From contig NZ_RIBP01000004.1 of assembly GCF_007273535.1 (NCBI RefSeq), positions 1,030,001-1,094,000 on the forward strand: a DNA stretch of 64,000 bases, written 5' to 3'. Under the pieces are notes generated by a model. The model had not been told where the DNA came from and did no database searches. It was given only the letters and a program-made list of their open reading frames with translations. The stretch comes from Niallia circulans (GTDB taxonomy: Bacteria; Bacillota; Bacilli; Bacillales; Cytobacillaceae). The position numbers were made by a program, and so were the translations under genes. How positions within the stretch are numbered: position 1 is the first letter of the stretch; each line of letters opens with the position of its first letter. Shown piece by piece: positions 52,644-61,353 of the stretch.

Positions 52644-52680
52644 TTTACTATTGATAATGAGAATCATTATCAATAGTAAA
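52644..52680. promoter_or_regulatory. Fur box inside a 37-bp palindrome with symmetric divergent promoters
   Basis: 16-bp arms TTTACTATTGATAATG and its exact complement flank a 5-nt centre. The core 52653-52671 matches the 19-bp Fur consensus GATAATGATAATCATTATC at 18 of 19 positions. Because of the symmetry each strand also reads TTGATA-17 bp-TAGTAA, a plausible -35/-10 pair overlapping the operator. It lies 58 bp from the ABC start and 170 bp from the lipoprotein start, so both units are likely iron-repressed. Confidence 0.88.
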
Positions 52681-52849
52681 TATTAGTCCTTTTTCATTTT
52701 TCTGTCAACAGTTATTTCCAATATTGGTAGCAAAAAGATGATGGATAATGTGGATGCTCGAATTTATAGTTTGTTTATATTTGCGATATAAGGAGTTTAG
52801 TTATTGTCTCTACAATAAAAGTAAGCAAATCATAAAGGAGAGATAAATA

Positions 52850-53818
52850 ATGAATAAGAAGTTCATGATGACAGCAATCACTTTGGCTAGTTCAATCACT
52901 TTAATGTCAGCGTGCGGTAATATAACAAGTAAGGAGACTGGTGAAAATTCAGCACCTGAGACTCATCAGACAGTTGAGGAAAGTGCAGAACAACAACTGA
53001 CAAAAGGCCAAAAAATGGCGAATATATTAGGCAGTACAAACTGGCAGGGTACTCGTGTTTATGATAAGGATAATAATGATCTCACAAAAGAGAATACTGG
53101 TTTTATCGGTTTAGCAAAGTACGATGCGGAGACTGGGCACTATGAATTTTTTGATTCCCAAACAGGGGAGACACGCGGTGATGAAGGGACGTTCTTTATG
53201 TCGAATGATGGAATGAAACGCATACTCATTTCCAAAACGATGAATTATCAAGCGGTTGTCGAAATAACAGAATTAGACGAGGAGATGTTTACGTATAAAC
53301 GTATGGGAAAAGACGCGGATAATAATGATATAGAGGTTTTTGTGGAGCATAGACCTTTTGCTGACAATAATTTAAGCTTCTCCACAGCTGATCAACCTTT
53401 AACTGCTTCAACAGGAGAGATTATAATTGATAAGGATGGAGATAACATCCTTGGTTCAAGGTTATGGCAAGGAACAAAGGCATTGGATGAAGAAGGAAAT
53501 GATGTCACCATGTATAATGAGAACTATATCAGTCTTGCTAAGTTCGATAAGGATACGAATCAATATGAGTTCTTTTCTTTAGAAACAGGTGAGAGCAGAG
53601 GTGATTATGGTTACTTTAATGTAATTAATAACAATAAGGTTCGTGCACATATGTCTATTGGTGAAAATAAATATGGTGCAGCATTGGAGCTTACAGAGTT
53701 AAATCAAATTAAATTCACATATAAACGTGTTGGTAAGGATGCCGACGGAAATGATATTACCATCTTTGTGGAGCATGAGCCATATAAGGGAGAATTAACG
53801 CCAGTTTTTGGATTTTAA
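52850..53818 (+). CDS. Lipoprotein with two DUF4822 repeats
   Basis: 322-residue lipoprotein: signal peptide with lipobox LMSAC and C22 as the lipidated cysteine, then two DUF4822 domains at about 59-170 and 200-314. The repeats share LGSxxWQGT, EFF, TGExRGD, FTYKRxGKDADxND and VFVEH-type motifs, so they arose by duplication. AAAGGAGA precedes ATG 52850. It diverges from the ABC pair across the Fur box and precedes a two-component system. Function unknown; it may bind a ligand at the membrane. Confidence 0.85.
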   Translation: MNKKFMMTAITLASSITLMSACGNITSKETGENSAPETHQTVEESAEQQLTKGQKMANILGSTNWQGTRVYDKDNNDLTKENTGFIGLAKYDAETGHYEFFDSQTGETRGDEGTFFMSNDGMKRILISKTMNYQAVVEITELDEEMFTYKRMGKDADNNDIEVFVEHRPFADNNLSFSTADQPLTASTGEIIIDKDGDNILGSRLWQGTKALDEEGNDVTMYNENYISLAKFDKDTNQYEFFSLETGESRGDYGYFNVINNNKVRAHMSIGENKYGAALELTELNQIKFTYKRVGKDADGNDITIFVEHEPYKGELTPVFGF

Positions 53819-53856
53819 GTAAGTAGAAAACTCCTTACTTGAAAAAGGAGACTAAG

Positions 53857-55308
53857 ATGACCATAAAAAATCGATTTTTAACTTCATATCTTGGCGGTAT
53901 TGTTATAGCGAGTGTCTCCATTCTTGCCCTGCTCTGCATTGTTTTTTATGTTACGACGGGTACAGTACCAACACCGAAAACATGGTATCAAACCTTTACG
54001 AAGCAACGCTCCTTAAGTCCTGAAGAGGAGCTTGCTTATGTGGAGCTGCGTAATATTGCGAAGACGAATCCAGATACACTCTTAGAGAAGGGGATCGTAA
54101 CCGACTTGCAAAAAATGGAGGAGAAGTCTCTTGGTGTTGTCATTCGTCATGATGAGAGTATTTTATATTATTCAAAAGGGTTAGTAGAGAAATCTCTTGT
54201 TGTTCATTTTCCAGTTTTTGATACGAATAATATTGAAACAAAAGGAACGATAGATAATGCAGGCAGAATGTATCGTTATATAAAGTTTGATTTTTATTAT
54301 AGTGATCTGTCAAAGGGAAGCATTCTTGTTTTAAAAAAGGAAAATAACCTTTTAGAGTTTTTTACTAAATGGGGAGTTACAATTAGTATCGTTATTATTC
54401 TTGTTTCCATCACTGCAATGCTTTTTTTAAACCAGCTTTTGCATAGGACAATTATCAAGCCTTTAGAAAATTTGGGACAGTTCATGTCTGAATTACGTGG
54501 GGAAAGTCTGCAAAGCAAAACACCAGCCTTACCTGCCAATACAGCAAAGGAAGTACAGCAGCTGACAGCTAATTTTGAAAGTATGCGCACAACCCTGTTA
54601 GCCTCTATCCAAGAGCAGCAGAATCTTGAAAATAATCGAAAGGAGTTAGTTGCAAGTATTTCTCATGATTTAAAAACACCCATTACCTCCATTATTGGTT
54701 ATATTGAAGGCTTGCAGGAGGGAATTGCTGATACACCTGCAAAGCAGGAAAAGTATTTACAGACAATCCATTCAAAATCGATTGCTCTAAATCGTTTAAT
54801 TGAAGAGTTGTTTCTTTATTCTAAACTCGATGCGGAGGCTGTGCCTTTCCATTTTGAACGGATCCAGCTGGAGAAATTTCTTGTACATATGTCAGAGGAA
54901 TTTCAATTGGACAACAGAGATGTTCAATTTCAGGTAAGTGTACGTGAAGATATGTATGCATCAATTGATCGCATGCAAATGAACAGGGCTATTAATAATT
55001 TATTTGAAAATAGCTTAAAGTTTAAAAAGACTGATGAAACGTTATGTATAACATTAGAAGTTACGGAAAATGCAGATAGGTTAGAGATTCATGTAAAGGA
55101 TAATGGGCAGGGAATTGCCGAGGCTCAACTTCCCTATGTATTTGATCATTTTTACCGTGGAGAGGCAGCACGAACATTTACAACAGGGGGCAGCGGGTTA
55201 GGGCTTGCCATTGTGAAGCAAATCGTTGAAAAACATCAAGGCCATGTGGAAATTCAAAGTAAATTGCATTATGGCACTAAAGTGATAATAATACTCGCAA
55301 GAGCGTAA
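53857..55308 (+). CDS. Sensor histidine kinase
   Basis: 483 residues from ATG 53857, which has GGAG at good spacing (TTG 53839 upstream lacks one). Two membrane helices (about 10-35 and 170-195) enclose an extracellular sensor of about 130 residues. HAMP and HisKA follow with H270 in SISHDLKTPITSIIGYIEGL, then the HATPase with NNLFENSLKFKK, DNGQGI and GSGLGLAIVKQIVEKH. Begins 38 nt after the DUF4822 lipoprotein and ends 15 nt before its regulator; the lipoprotein may be a sensor accessory. Confidence 0.93.
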   Translation: MTIKNRFLTSYLGGIVIASVSILALLCIVFYVTTGTVPTPKTWYQTFTKQRSLSPEEELAYVELRNIAKTNPDTLLEKGIVTDLQKMEEKSLGVVIRHDESILYYSKGLVEKSLVVHFPVFDTNNIETKGTIDNAGRMYRYIKFDFYYSDLSKGSILVLKKENNLLEFFTKWGVTISIVIILVSITAMLFLNQLLHRTIIKPLENLGQFMSELRGESLQSKTPALPANTAKEVQQLTANFESMRTTLLASIQEQQNLENNRKELVASISHDLKTPITSIIGYIEGLQEGIADTPAKQEKYLQTIHSKSIALNRLIEELFLYSKLDAEAVPFHFERIQLEKFLVHMSEEFQLDNRDVQFQVSVREDMYASIDRMQMNRAINNLFENSLKFKKTDETLCITLEVTENADRLEIHVKDNGQGIAEAQLPYVFDHFYRGEAARTFTTGGSGLGLAIVKQIVEKHQGHVEIQSKLHYGTKVIIILARA

Positions 55309-55323
55309 GGAAGGTGTCAATTA

Positions 55324-56019
55324 ATGGTGCCATCACGAATATTAATCATAGAAGATGATGTAAGTATTGCCGAATTACAAAGGGACTATTTGGAGATACA
55401 TCAAATGGTAGCGGAGATTGAAACAGATGGATTAAAAGGGGTAAATCGGGCATTAACTGAGCCATACGATTTAATAGTCATTGACTTAATGCTTCCTTCA
55501 CTTGATGGTTTTGAAATCTGTCGACGGATTCGTGAGAAGAAAAATATTCCCTTAATGATTGTCTCAGCGAAAAAGGAAGATATCGATAAAATAAGGGGTC
55601 TTGGATTAGGTGCAGATGATTATATGACAAAGCCATTTAGTCCAAGTGAACTTATTGCACGAGTACAGGCGCATATTAAAAGGTTTAAGCTACTAACAGG
55701 CATGGGAAACTCACAGGAAATAATCGAGAAGAAAAATATCTTAGTAGATAAAGGAGCACGTAAAGTATTCATTTTAGGACAGGAGTTTATTTTCCCGACA
55801 AGAGAATTTGATTTACTCATATTTTTTATGGAGCACCCAAACCGCGTCTGGACAAAGGAGCAGCTTTTTCGGCAAGTTTGGTATATGGACGATTTAGATG
55901 GTGATGTTTTTACAGTCGTTGTCCACGTTGGCAGGATTAGAGAAAAATTTAAAAAGGGAAAACTGTCAGAGTCACCTATAGAGACAATATGGGGAAGTGG
56001 ATATCGGTTTAATAGCTAA
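55324..56019 (+). CDS. OmpR-family response regulator
   Basis: 231 residues. Receiver with D11/D12, phosphoacceptor D54 (IVIDLMLPSLDG) and the TKPFSPSEL lysine, then a winged helix (FPTREFDLLIFFMEHPNRVWTKEQLFRQVW ... HVGRIREKFKKG). Cognate of the preceding kinase. The GTG/ATG start context is AAGGTGTCAATTA before ATG 55324. Targets unknown, possibly the neighbouring lipoprotein gene. Confidence 0.93.
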   Translation: MVPSRILIIEDDVSIAELQRDYLEIHQMVAEIETDGLKGVNRALTEPYDLIVIDLMLPSLDGFEICRRIREKKNIPLMIVSAKKEDIDKIRGLGLGADDYMTKPFSPSELIARVQAHIKRFKLLTGMGNSQEIIEKKNILVDKGARKVFILGQEFIFPTREFDLLIFFMEHPNRVWTKEQLFRQVWYMDDLDGDVFTVVVHVGRIREKFKKGKLSESPIETIWGSGYRFNS

Positions 56020-56323
56020 AGGTAAAAAAGTTTCACATGAAACATTTTAGCAAGTAAGAATTGGTGAAAAGCATTGTTCGTCTTAAAGAAGGAGTTCGAT
56101 TTGGAATCGAACTCCTCTTTATATTTACTTAATATTAATGGGGAAGATAATCCATCAAACCTGTTTTTAAAATTTTTTATTAAGAAAGGAAATATCCCGG
56201 TTTAGTGATTCTAACTCCTTAAAAACATCTATCCTAAGCAGGTTCCCCATTGTACTTAATTCCGTACTTATAAAACAACTCCAAACATATTCTTATAAAA
56301 GAAAATCGGAGGAGGTCGAAGCA
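56020..56323. other. 304-bp gap with parS-like half match and terminator
   Basis: Contains a degenerate parS-like palindrome at 56029-56044, a terminator at 56091-56125 and otherwise AT-rich DNA up to the next gene's ribosome binding site. Confidence 0.5.
56091..56125 (+). terminator. Terminator of the two-component operon
   Basis: GGAGTTCGATT/AATCGAACTCC 11-bp stem, 3-nt loop, then T-rich. Confidence 0.85.
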
Positions 56324-57730
56324 GTGAAAAAGGTTAATGTTCGGTTACAGCCGATTGTAAGTAGGATTAATTTACCTACTGTGTTGAAAACAGCTGTACT
56401 TCCTGGTGACACTGTTGAGAGATTATTTATTGCTACCCAGTTGGGTGAAATTTTTTATGTAGGTGAGGAGGAGGTAAGAACTTTTTTAGATATTAGTCCT
56501 CAGGTTATTAAATTGGGTTCTGAAGGTGGATATGATGAACGGGGCTTATTGGGACTTGCGTTTCACCCGGACTTTACTCATAATGGTTTGTTCTATCTAC
56601 ATTATTCTGTAGCTGGTACACAAGGGTCAGGCGTAGAGCCTAAAGATTTTAAGCCTGAGCCTTGTAATCCTAAAGCATTGAACTTGAGATGGACAAATAG
56701 GGAATCTCAATATGATCATATTGATACGGTCGAAGAATGGGGATTACAGTCAAATGGGCATCCAAAAAAGCTGCGGATATTGCTTAACTTAAGAAGACCT
56801 TTTTCGAATCATAATGGGGTTAACAGCTTAAATTTTTCCCCTGAAACCGGGAAGCTTGTTTTTACAAATGGAGATGGCGGGTCAGGCTATGATCCATTTA
56901 ATTTAAGTCAGGATGACATGGAGATTGCCGGCAAGATAATAGAAATAGATGTTAGAAAGAATACCTACACTAATAATCCACCTATAGTTACTCGTTTTAA
57001 TGAACTGCCCCGAGCCAGTCAGGAACTGCTCACAGTGATGGCAAAAGGGGTTCGTAATATACCAGGCATTTCTTTTCAAAAGGTTTATAATCAGTACATT
57101 AAATATACAGGAAATGTCGGGCAAGAATTAGTCGAGTCAATTTTTGCTTTTAATCATTATAACCCAATACCAGTTACACAGCTTGTTAAAGCATCTGATA
57201 TGAATGCTAAGCTTAACCAAAAAGGATTGGTAAACCTAGGCTGGCGAGGGTGGGAAGGCGATTTTCCTACAGCAATTATAAGAGATTGTAGTAATAATCC
57301 AGCGTTTGATCAGAAAATTTTCGCTTTTTATAATGAAGCAGTAGCACTATCCGGGAGTCGCCTTCAGCCTTTAACTAGCTACTTTCATGAAGATCCAAGA
57401 CCTGATAAGTTTGGTGGAACAGCACTTACCGGAATTCAGTTTTATATGGGCAATGCCATTCCTGGTTTAACAGGAAAGGTAGTCTTTACAGATGTTGTGC
57501 GGAAGGATTCGAAACCAAAAAGAGGGACTTTAGCATATACGTCGTTAAAACCAGACGGTAAACAAAACGACTTTAGTGTGATTCATGCTGACTATGATTT
57601 TGGCACACAATCAGCATATTATGTTAGTTTAGGCGCAAATCTTAATCAAACTAAATTATACTTAGGGGTTTTTGGCTCTATGAAAGTGACAGATTATAAC
57701 CAAGGAACCATTTTTGAGATAGTGCCATGA
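56324..57730 (+). CDS. Glucose/sorbosone dehydrogenase-like beta-propeller protein
   Basis: 468 residues related to soluble PQQ glucose/sorbosone dehydrogenases (GSDH). Visible features: RLFIATQLGEIFYVG, RGLLGLAFHPDFTHNGLFYLHYS, GDGGSGYDPFN and GWRGWEGDFP. No signal peptide or membrane helix, unlike most secreted members, so it may be cytoplasmic or a spore-layer protein. The start is GTG 56324 behind GGAGGAGG. Length suits the family. PQQ use cannot be judged from sequence alone. Confidence 0.8.
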   Translation: MKKVNVRLQPIVSRINLPTVLKTAVLPGDTVERLFIATQLGEIFYVGEEEVRTFLDISPQVIKLGSEGGYDERGLLGLAFHPDFTHNGLFYLHYSVAGTQGSGVEPKDFKPEPCNPKALNLRWTNRESQYDHIDTVEEWGLQSNGHPKKLRILLNLRRPFSNHNGVNSLNFSPETGKLVFTNGDGGSGYDPFNLSQDDMEIAGKIIEIDVRKNTYTNNPPIVTRFNELPRASQELLTVMAKGVRNIPGISFQKVYNQYIKYTGNVGQELVESIFAFNHYNPIPVTQLVKASDMNAKLNQKGLVNLGWRGWEGDFPTAIIRDCSNNPAFDQKIFAFYNEAVALSGSRLQPLTSYFHEDPRPDKFGGTALTGIQFYMGNAIPGLTGKVVFTDVVRKDSKPKRGTLAYTSLKPDGKQNDFSVIHADYDFGTQSAYYVSLGANLNQTKLYLGVFGSMKVTDYNQGTIFEIVP

Positions 57731-57742
57731 TTGGTGATTTAG

Positions 57743-58303
57743 TTAATAAAGTCCTCTTAATCTTCTAAATAGGAGTAATGCAATTTCAACCCATAACCAG
57801 CTGTAAAGGAAAGAAAAGATAAAGATTATTCCGAATGTAAGTAGTGAAAAAGAATTAGAGATGGTCGGTCCTAAAATTGGAAAGCGTAAAATAAACAATA
57901 ATGTACTTATTCCTAACGTTAAAGAAAAAGCTCCAGTAACAATAATGCTTAATCTTGACTTAAGGAGGTAAAAGGACAGCCCAATACCAAGTCCTAATAA
58001 CCCTGTTGTAAAAGGAAACACAATTAGTTCGGTTGGCTGCAGGATGAATAATAATAGTATTGCTTGCAAAAAGGCCATCGCTCCAAATGGAACGGACAGC
58101 ATGGAATATAACAATATTGGTGCTGTGGCAAGGGGGCTTAAAAGATACCCAATACCAGGGAAAGAACCGCCAGCAGATTGAAAAATAGCTGCAAAACAAG
58201 CGAAAATTGATCCTAATATAAGCTTTTTTGTTTTTGTATGTTTAGTAAAGAAGGTTTGTTGAGCTAACTGGACATCGGTGGAAATAGCCTTGAATAAATA
58301 CAT
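57743..58303 (-). CDS. Integral membrane protein of unknown function
   Basis: 186 residues, about five to six membrane helices (LILGSIFACFAAIFQSAGG, LLSPLATAPILLYSMLSVPF, FLQAILLLFILQPTELIVFP, IIVTGAFSLTLGISTLLFIL, LLTFGIIFIFSFLYSWLWVE). The pattern of a helix pair with SAGGSFPGIGYLLSPLAT recalls small ECF-like or biotin-transporter-like folds, but I cannot assign it. GAGGTG precedes ATG 58303. Convergent with the dehydrogenase-like gene. Confidence 0.7.
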   Translation of the reverse strand: MYLFKAISTDVQLAQQTFFTKHTKTKKLILGSIFACFAAIFQSAGGSFPGIGYLLSPLATAPILLYSMLSVPFGAMAFLQAILLLFILQPTELIVFPFTTGLLGLGIGLSFYLLKSRLSIIVTGAFSLTLGISTLLFILRFPILGPTISNSFSLLTFGIIFIFSFLYSWLWVEIALLLFRRLRGLY

Positions 58304-58481
58304 TCTTTCACCTCATTTTTAACGCTTCCTTAAAGTATATAGAAGCGGGGATGTTAATATTAATAAAACCAAGCAAGCCTTAACCGGACTGCTTGGTTTT
58401 ATTTTATTTATACAGGCTCTTGTCGGAATCAACCATCATAGGATGTTTGTTAAGGGAAGTCACCGTGAAAAGAGGAATGTT

Positions 58482-59198
58482 ATGAATTATTATGATCGAA
58501 CCGTTAGTAATCAGCCTAGTGTTATTTCATTTGCACGAGGGGATGTAACAGGTGATAGAGTACCTGATAATGTCTACTTAACAGGAGTAAAAACTTCGAC
58601 TAGTCCTTTTGTCCAGAATATTACTCTTCATATTCAAAACGGGAAAACTGGAAATATACAAAGTGTGCCACTTAATGAAAACGCCGGTTATAATCCTACT
58701 ATTTTTTTAGGTGATTTTACTGGAAATGGCGCAGACGATATTTTCATAAGTATTGCGACCGGGGGCAGCGGCGGAATAATGTATCATTATATTTATTCTT
58801 TTATGGGAAATACAGTAAAGTTAGTATTTGATGCCAATGTATACAATGAGCAATATCAGTATGAGGTTACCTATCAAGATAATTACAAAGTGAAGGTTGT
58901 CAGCAAGATTAATAATAAGATATATATAATAGATATTTCGGGAAGAGATGCAGATTATCTCAATGAAATTTATGAGCAAAACGGCAGACTTAAAAGCCCA
59001 ATCACCGGTTTTGTTAACCCATTAAGTGGTTTATATCCTGTAGATTTTGATTCGAATGGTGTATATGAACTATTAGCTTATCAAAAAGTTGCTGGGCGGT
59101 ATAATGCAGATTCTTTAGGCTATGTGTTAAATACTTTAGGGTGGTCAGATAACAGATTTCTTTTGCAGAATCAGTATGTAGCTGTTTTTGGTTATTAA
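58482..59198 (+). CDS. FG-GAP/VCBS-repeat-like protein
   Basis: 238 residues from ATG 58482 (AGAGG upstream; ATG 58443 is possible but lacks a site). Contains repeated calcium-binding-like loops of FG-GAP/VCBS type: RGDVTGDRVPDNVYLTG, GDFTGNGADDIFISI and VDFDSNGVYELLAYQ, with a GRDADYLNE segment. No signal peptide. Similar proteins occur as spore-associated or regulatory cytosolic proteins in Bacillaceae; the role here is unknown. Confidence 0.75.
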   Translation: MNYYDRTVSNQPSVISFARGDVTGDRVPDNVYLTGVKTSTSPFVQNITLHIQNGKTGNIQSVPLNENAGYNPTIFLGDFTGNGADDIFISIATGGSGGIMYHYIYSFMGNTVKLVFDANVYNEQYQYEVTYQDNYKVKVVSKINNKIYIIDISGRDADYLNEIYEQNGRLKSPITGFVNPLSGLYPVDFDSNGVYELLAYQKVAGRYNADSLGYVLNTLGWSDNRFLLQNQYVAVFGY

Positions 59199-59286
59199 AA
59201 GGGGAATTCTATCGCTCATTTAAATTAAACAGATTCAATTGCTTTATTTATGATATTTCGAGTAAAAAATGTATAATTTTAAGCCT

Positions 59287-59370
59287 TTGAAGAATTGGAA
59301 GATGAGGCAATGGCGGCACTGCAGGCAATTGGGAGCTAACTGGGTGGCAATACGTCAAAATGCAAAGCTT
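59287..59370 (+). pseudogene. Possible decayed PhnE permease fragment
   Basis: The plus strand reads FEELEDEAMAALQAIG, then with a one-base shift NWVAIRQNAK. This fits the EAA-loop consensus of PhnE permeases, IEE...EALQAxGANWxxIxxxAxLP; the intact PhnE2 at 62156 has [21 protein letters not shown] stop lies just upstream and the match is only about 28 residues, so chance cannot be excluded. Confidence 0.4.
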
Positions 59371-59423
59371 AAAGTTAATAGTTGATTGCTACAAACCAGT
59401 AACCAATCGTAGAAACTTCTGTT

Positions 59424-59457
59424 AAGAAAAGCTCCGAGCAGCTTTTCTTCTTTTTTA
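59424..59457 (+). terminator. Terminator on the plus strand
   Basis: AAGAAAAGCT/AGCTTTTCTT stem, 6-nt loop, T tract. Confidence 0.8.
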
Positions 59458-59470
59458 TTATCGGAAAAAT

Positions 59471-59504
59471 AAACAGCCGCTGACCTCAATAGTGACGGCT
59501 GTTT
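59471..59504 (-). terminator. Terminator of the GntR gene
   Basis: AAACAGCCG/CGGCTGTTT 9-bp stem just beyond the gntR stop, followed on the minus strand by ATTTTTCC. Confidence 0.7.
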
Positions 59505-59510
59505 TGTTTA

Positions 59511-60152
59511 TCATTGAATTCCAGACCGGATGAAACGTTCCCGATTTCGTAAATAAGCTTCCTTGCATAACTGCTTGACCGCAACATAGTCTTTTGCACA
59601 AACCGCCTCATAAATGGCTTTATTTAATAGATTGGCAGAGTAATGCTTCTGGTGTGGTGTAAGCTTCCAGTTGACTATACCGAAATGGATCAGCTTGTCC
59701 TTAACAGAATCCATTATTTGCAGCATTGTTTGGTTATTGGCAGATGTTATCATACTGCGAGTGAACATCATGGAAGATTGTACATATGCAGGGTAATCAT
59801 CCTTTTTTTCTGCGTCAAGCTGTTGTTCTAAGTGTGTTTTTAATTCTTCTATGTTATAAATGAGGCCCTTTTCTATAACAGAGTCTACGGAATACTCCTC
59901 TAAAAATAGGAATACCTCCATTACATCTAATATTTCTTTATAAGAGATTTCCTTTACGAATAAACCTCTATTTTTTAGAGAAGAAACAAATCCCTCTGAT
60001 TCTAACCGAGAAATAGCACCTCTTATGGGTGTACGGCTCATATTGAGTAATTGAGCAAGTTCATTTTCTGACAAAAGGGATCCAGGCATATAGATTCCAG
60101 TCATGATGTTTTCCCTGATTTTGCTGTAGGCGATGTCAACTAATGAGGACAT
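59511..60152 (-). CDS. GntR-family regulator (FadR/FCD type)
   Basis: 213 residues from ATG 60152 (AAAGGAAATGG upstream); an in-frame upstream start at 60218 adds 22 unlikely residues. Winged helix in about 1-70 (IAYSKIRENIMTGIYMPGSLLSENELAQLLNMSRTPIRGAISRLESEGF), then a helical FCD-type ligand domain. It diverges from the phnDEEC operon and probably represses it through the palindrome near 60307. Confidence 0.9.
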   Translation of the reverse strand: MSSLVDIAYSKIRENIMTGIYMPGSLLSENELAQLLNMSRTPIRGAISRLESEGFVSSLKNRGLFVKEISYKEILDVMEVFLFLEEYSVDSVIEKGLIYNIEELKTHLEQQLDAEKKDDYPAYVQSSMMFTRSMITSANNQTMLQIMDSVKDKLIHFGIVNWKLTPHQKHYSANLLNKAIYEAVCAKDYVAVKQLCKEAYLRNRERFIRSGIQ

Positions 60153-60306
60153 ATTTCCATTTCCTTTCAAATAGGATAGCACACTTATCTTACCTGATAC
60201 TCTATCCATCCGCAACAAACAAAAGCTAAGTAATTTACTTACATGAACTTTAAAATTCCTTAATATGGAGTTTACGTTTAAGCGTTATTCTTATCTTGCA
60301 CTCAAG

Positions 60307-60316
60307 TTGTATACAA
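60307..60316. promoter_or_regulatory. Candidate GntR operator
   Basis: TTGTATACAA palindrome, of the GT-N2-AC kind used by FadR-type GntR proteins, placed in the GntR/phnD divergent region between the two start codons. Confidence 0.5.
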
Positions 60317-60427
60317 GTTGGATTCTAAGGAGGTTCTCTTTTTTAAAACAAGCTATTATTGTATAAACCCTTGTAACTAGAAGTTAATCAGCTATAAGAA
60401 AAAAATTGAAGATTTCAGGAGGAAATA

Positions 60428-61342
60428 ATGAAGAAACTTGTTTCGTTCTTAATAATGATACTTATTGCAACGGGGATTTTAGCTGGCTGTGGAACAAGCA
60501 GTTCGTCAGGATCAGCAAAACAGGACAAATTTGTTATTGCATATCTCCCTCAGGAGACAGACGAACAAATGCAAAAAACGTATAGTAATTTTGAAAAGGA
60601 ACTTTCTGAAAAAATCGGTATGAAGGTAGAGGCATACCAAGCCAATAGTTATAATGCTGCAATCGAAGCGATGAAAAATAATAAAGCAGATATGGCTATG
60701 TTTGGACCATTCTCCTACATAGTTGCAGAAGAAAGAGCCGGGGCAGAGCTTATTGCTAACTTAAGCAACCCAGCACTGGAGGGACAAGCTCCATCTGTTA
60801 TTGTTGTCCCAAAAGATTCTCCTATCCAATCTCTTGCTGATTTAAAGGGAAAAACAATCGGGTTTGCTGATCCAGTATCAACAACAGGGCATTTGCTGCC
60901 TAAATCAACTATTGTAAAAGAACTGAATATGGATGTAGAAGAGCTAGAGAACAACTTTTTCAAAAGCGTGCAATTTGCCGGAGGGCATGACAAAGCACTT
61001 ATCGGTGTAGTTCGCGGTCAATACGATGCTGCTGGTGTTTCAGCGATGATGCCTGCCATGCTTGAGGAAAAAGGAGTTATTGAAAAAGATTCGTACCGGG
61101 TGATAGCAGAGTCTGACCCGATACCAGTTGGGGCACCATTTGCTGTAAGAGGCGGATTAGACCAGGAAACGAAAGACAAAATAACAGAGTTTTTATTAAG
61201 CTATGCTGATCCTAATTACTTCAAGGCAATTTTAGGCACAGAGGATGCCAAATTTGTGGAAGCAAATGATGGTGACTATGACGAGTTAAGGGATATTTCT
61301 GAAATGCTTAATTTAAGTCCAGAGCAGTTATTGGAGAACTAA
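60428..61342 (+). CDS. phnD: Phosphonate/phosphite ABC transporter substrate-binding lipoprotein
   Basis: 304-residue PhnD-type binding protein. Lipoprotein signal ending in LAGC with C21. The PhnD/PtxB features GPFSYIVAEERAGAELIA, KGKTIGFADPVSTTGHLLPKS and FAGGHDKALIGVVRGQYDAAGVS are present. AGGAGGAAATA precedes ATG 60428. First gene of phnD-phnE-phnE-phnC. Ligand could be phosphonate, phosphite or a related phosphorus compound. Confidence 0.92.
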   Translation: MKKLVSFLIMILIATGILAGCGTSSSSGSAKQDKFVIAYLPQETDEQMQKTYSNFEKELSEKIGMKVEAYQANSYNAAIEAMKNNKADMAMFGPFSYIVAEERAGAELIANLSNPALEGQAPSVIVVPKDSPIQSLADLKGKTIGFADPVSTTGHLLPKSTIVKELNMDVEELENNFFKSVQFAGGHDKALIGVVRGQYDAAGVSAMMPAMLEEKGVIEKDSYRVIAESDPIPVGAPFAVRGGLDQETKDKITEFLLSYADPNYFKAILGTEDAKFVEANDGDYDELRDISEMLNLSPEQLLEN

Positions 61343-61353
61343 GGGAGGAAATT

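Larger units (their letters stand above)
59199..59510. other. 312-bp gap with possible phnE remnant and two terminators
   Basis: Holds a short degenerate permease-like reading (59287-59370), a plus-strand terminator (59424-59457) and a minus-strand hairpin (59471-59504). Confidence 0.5.
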
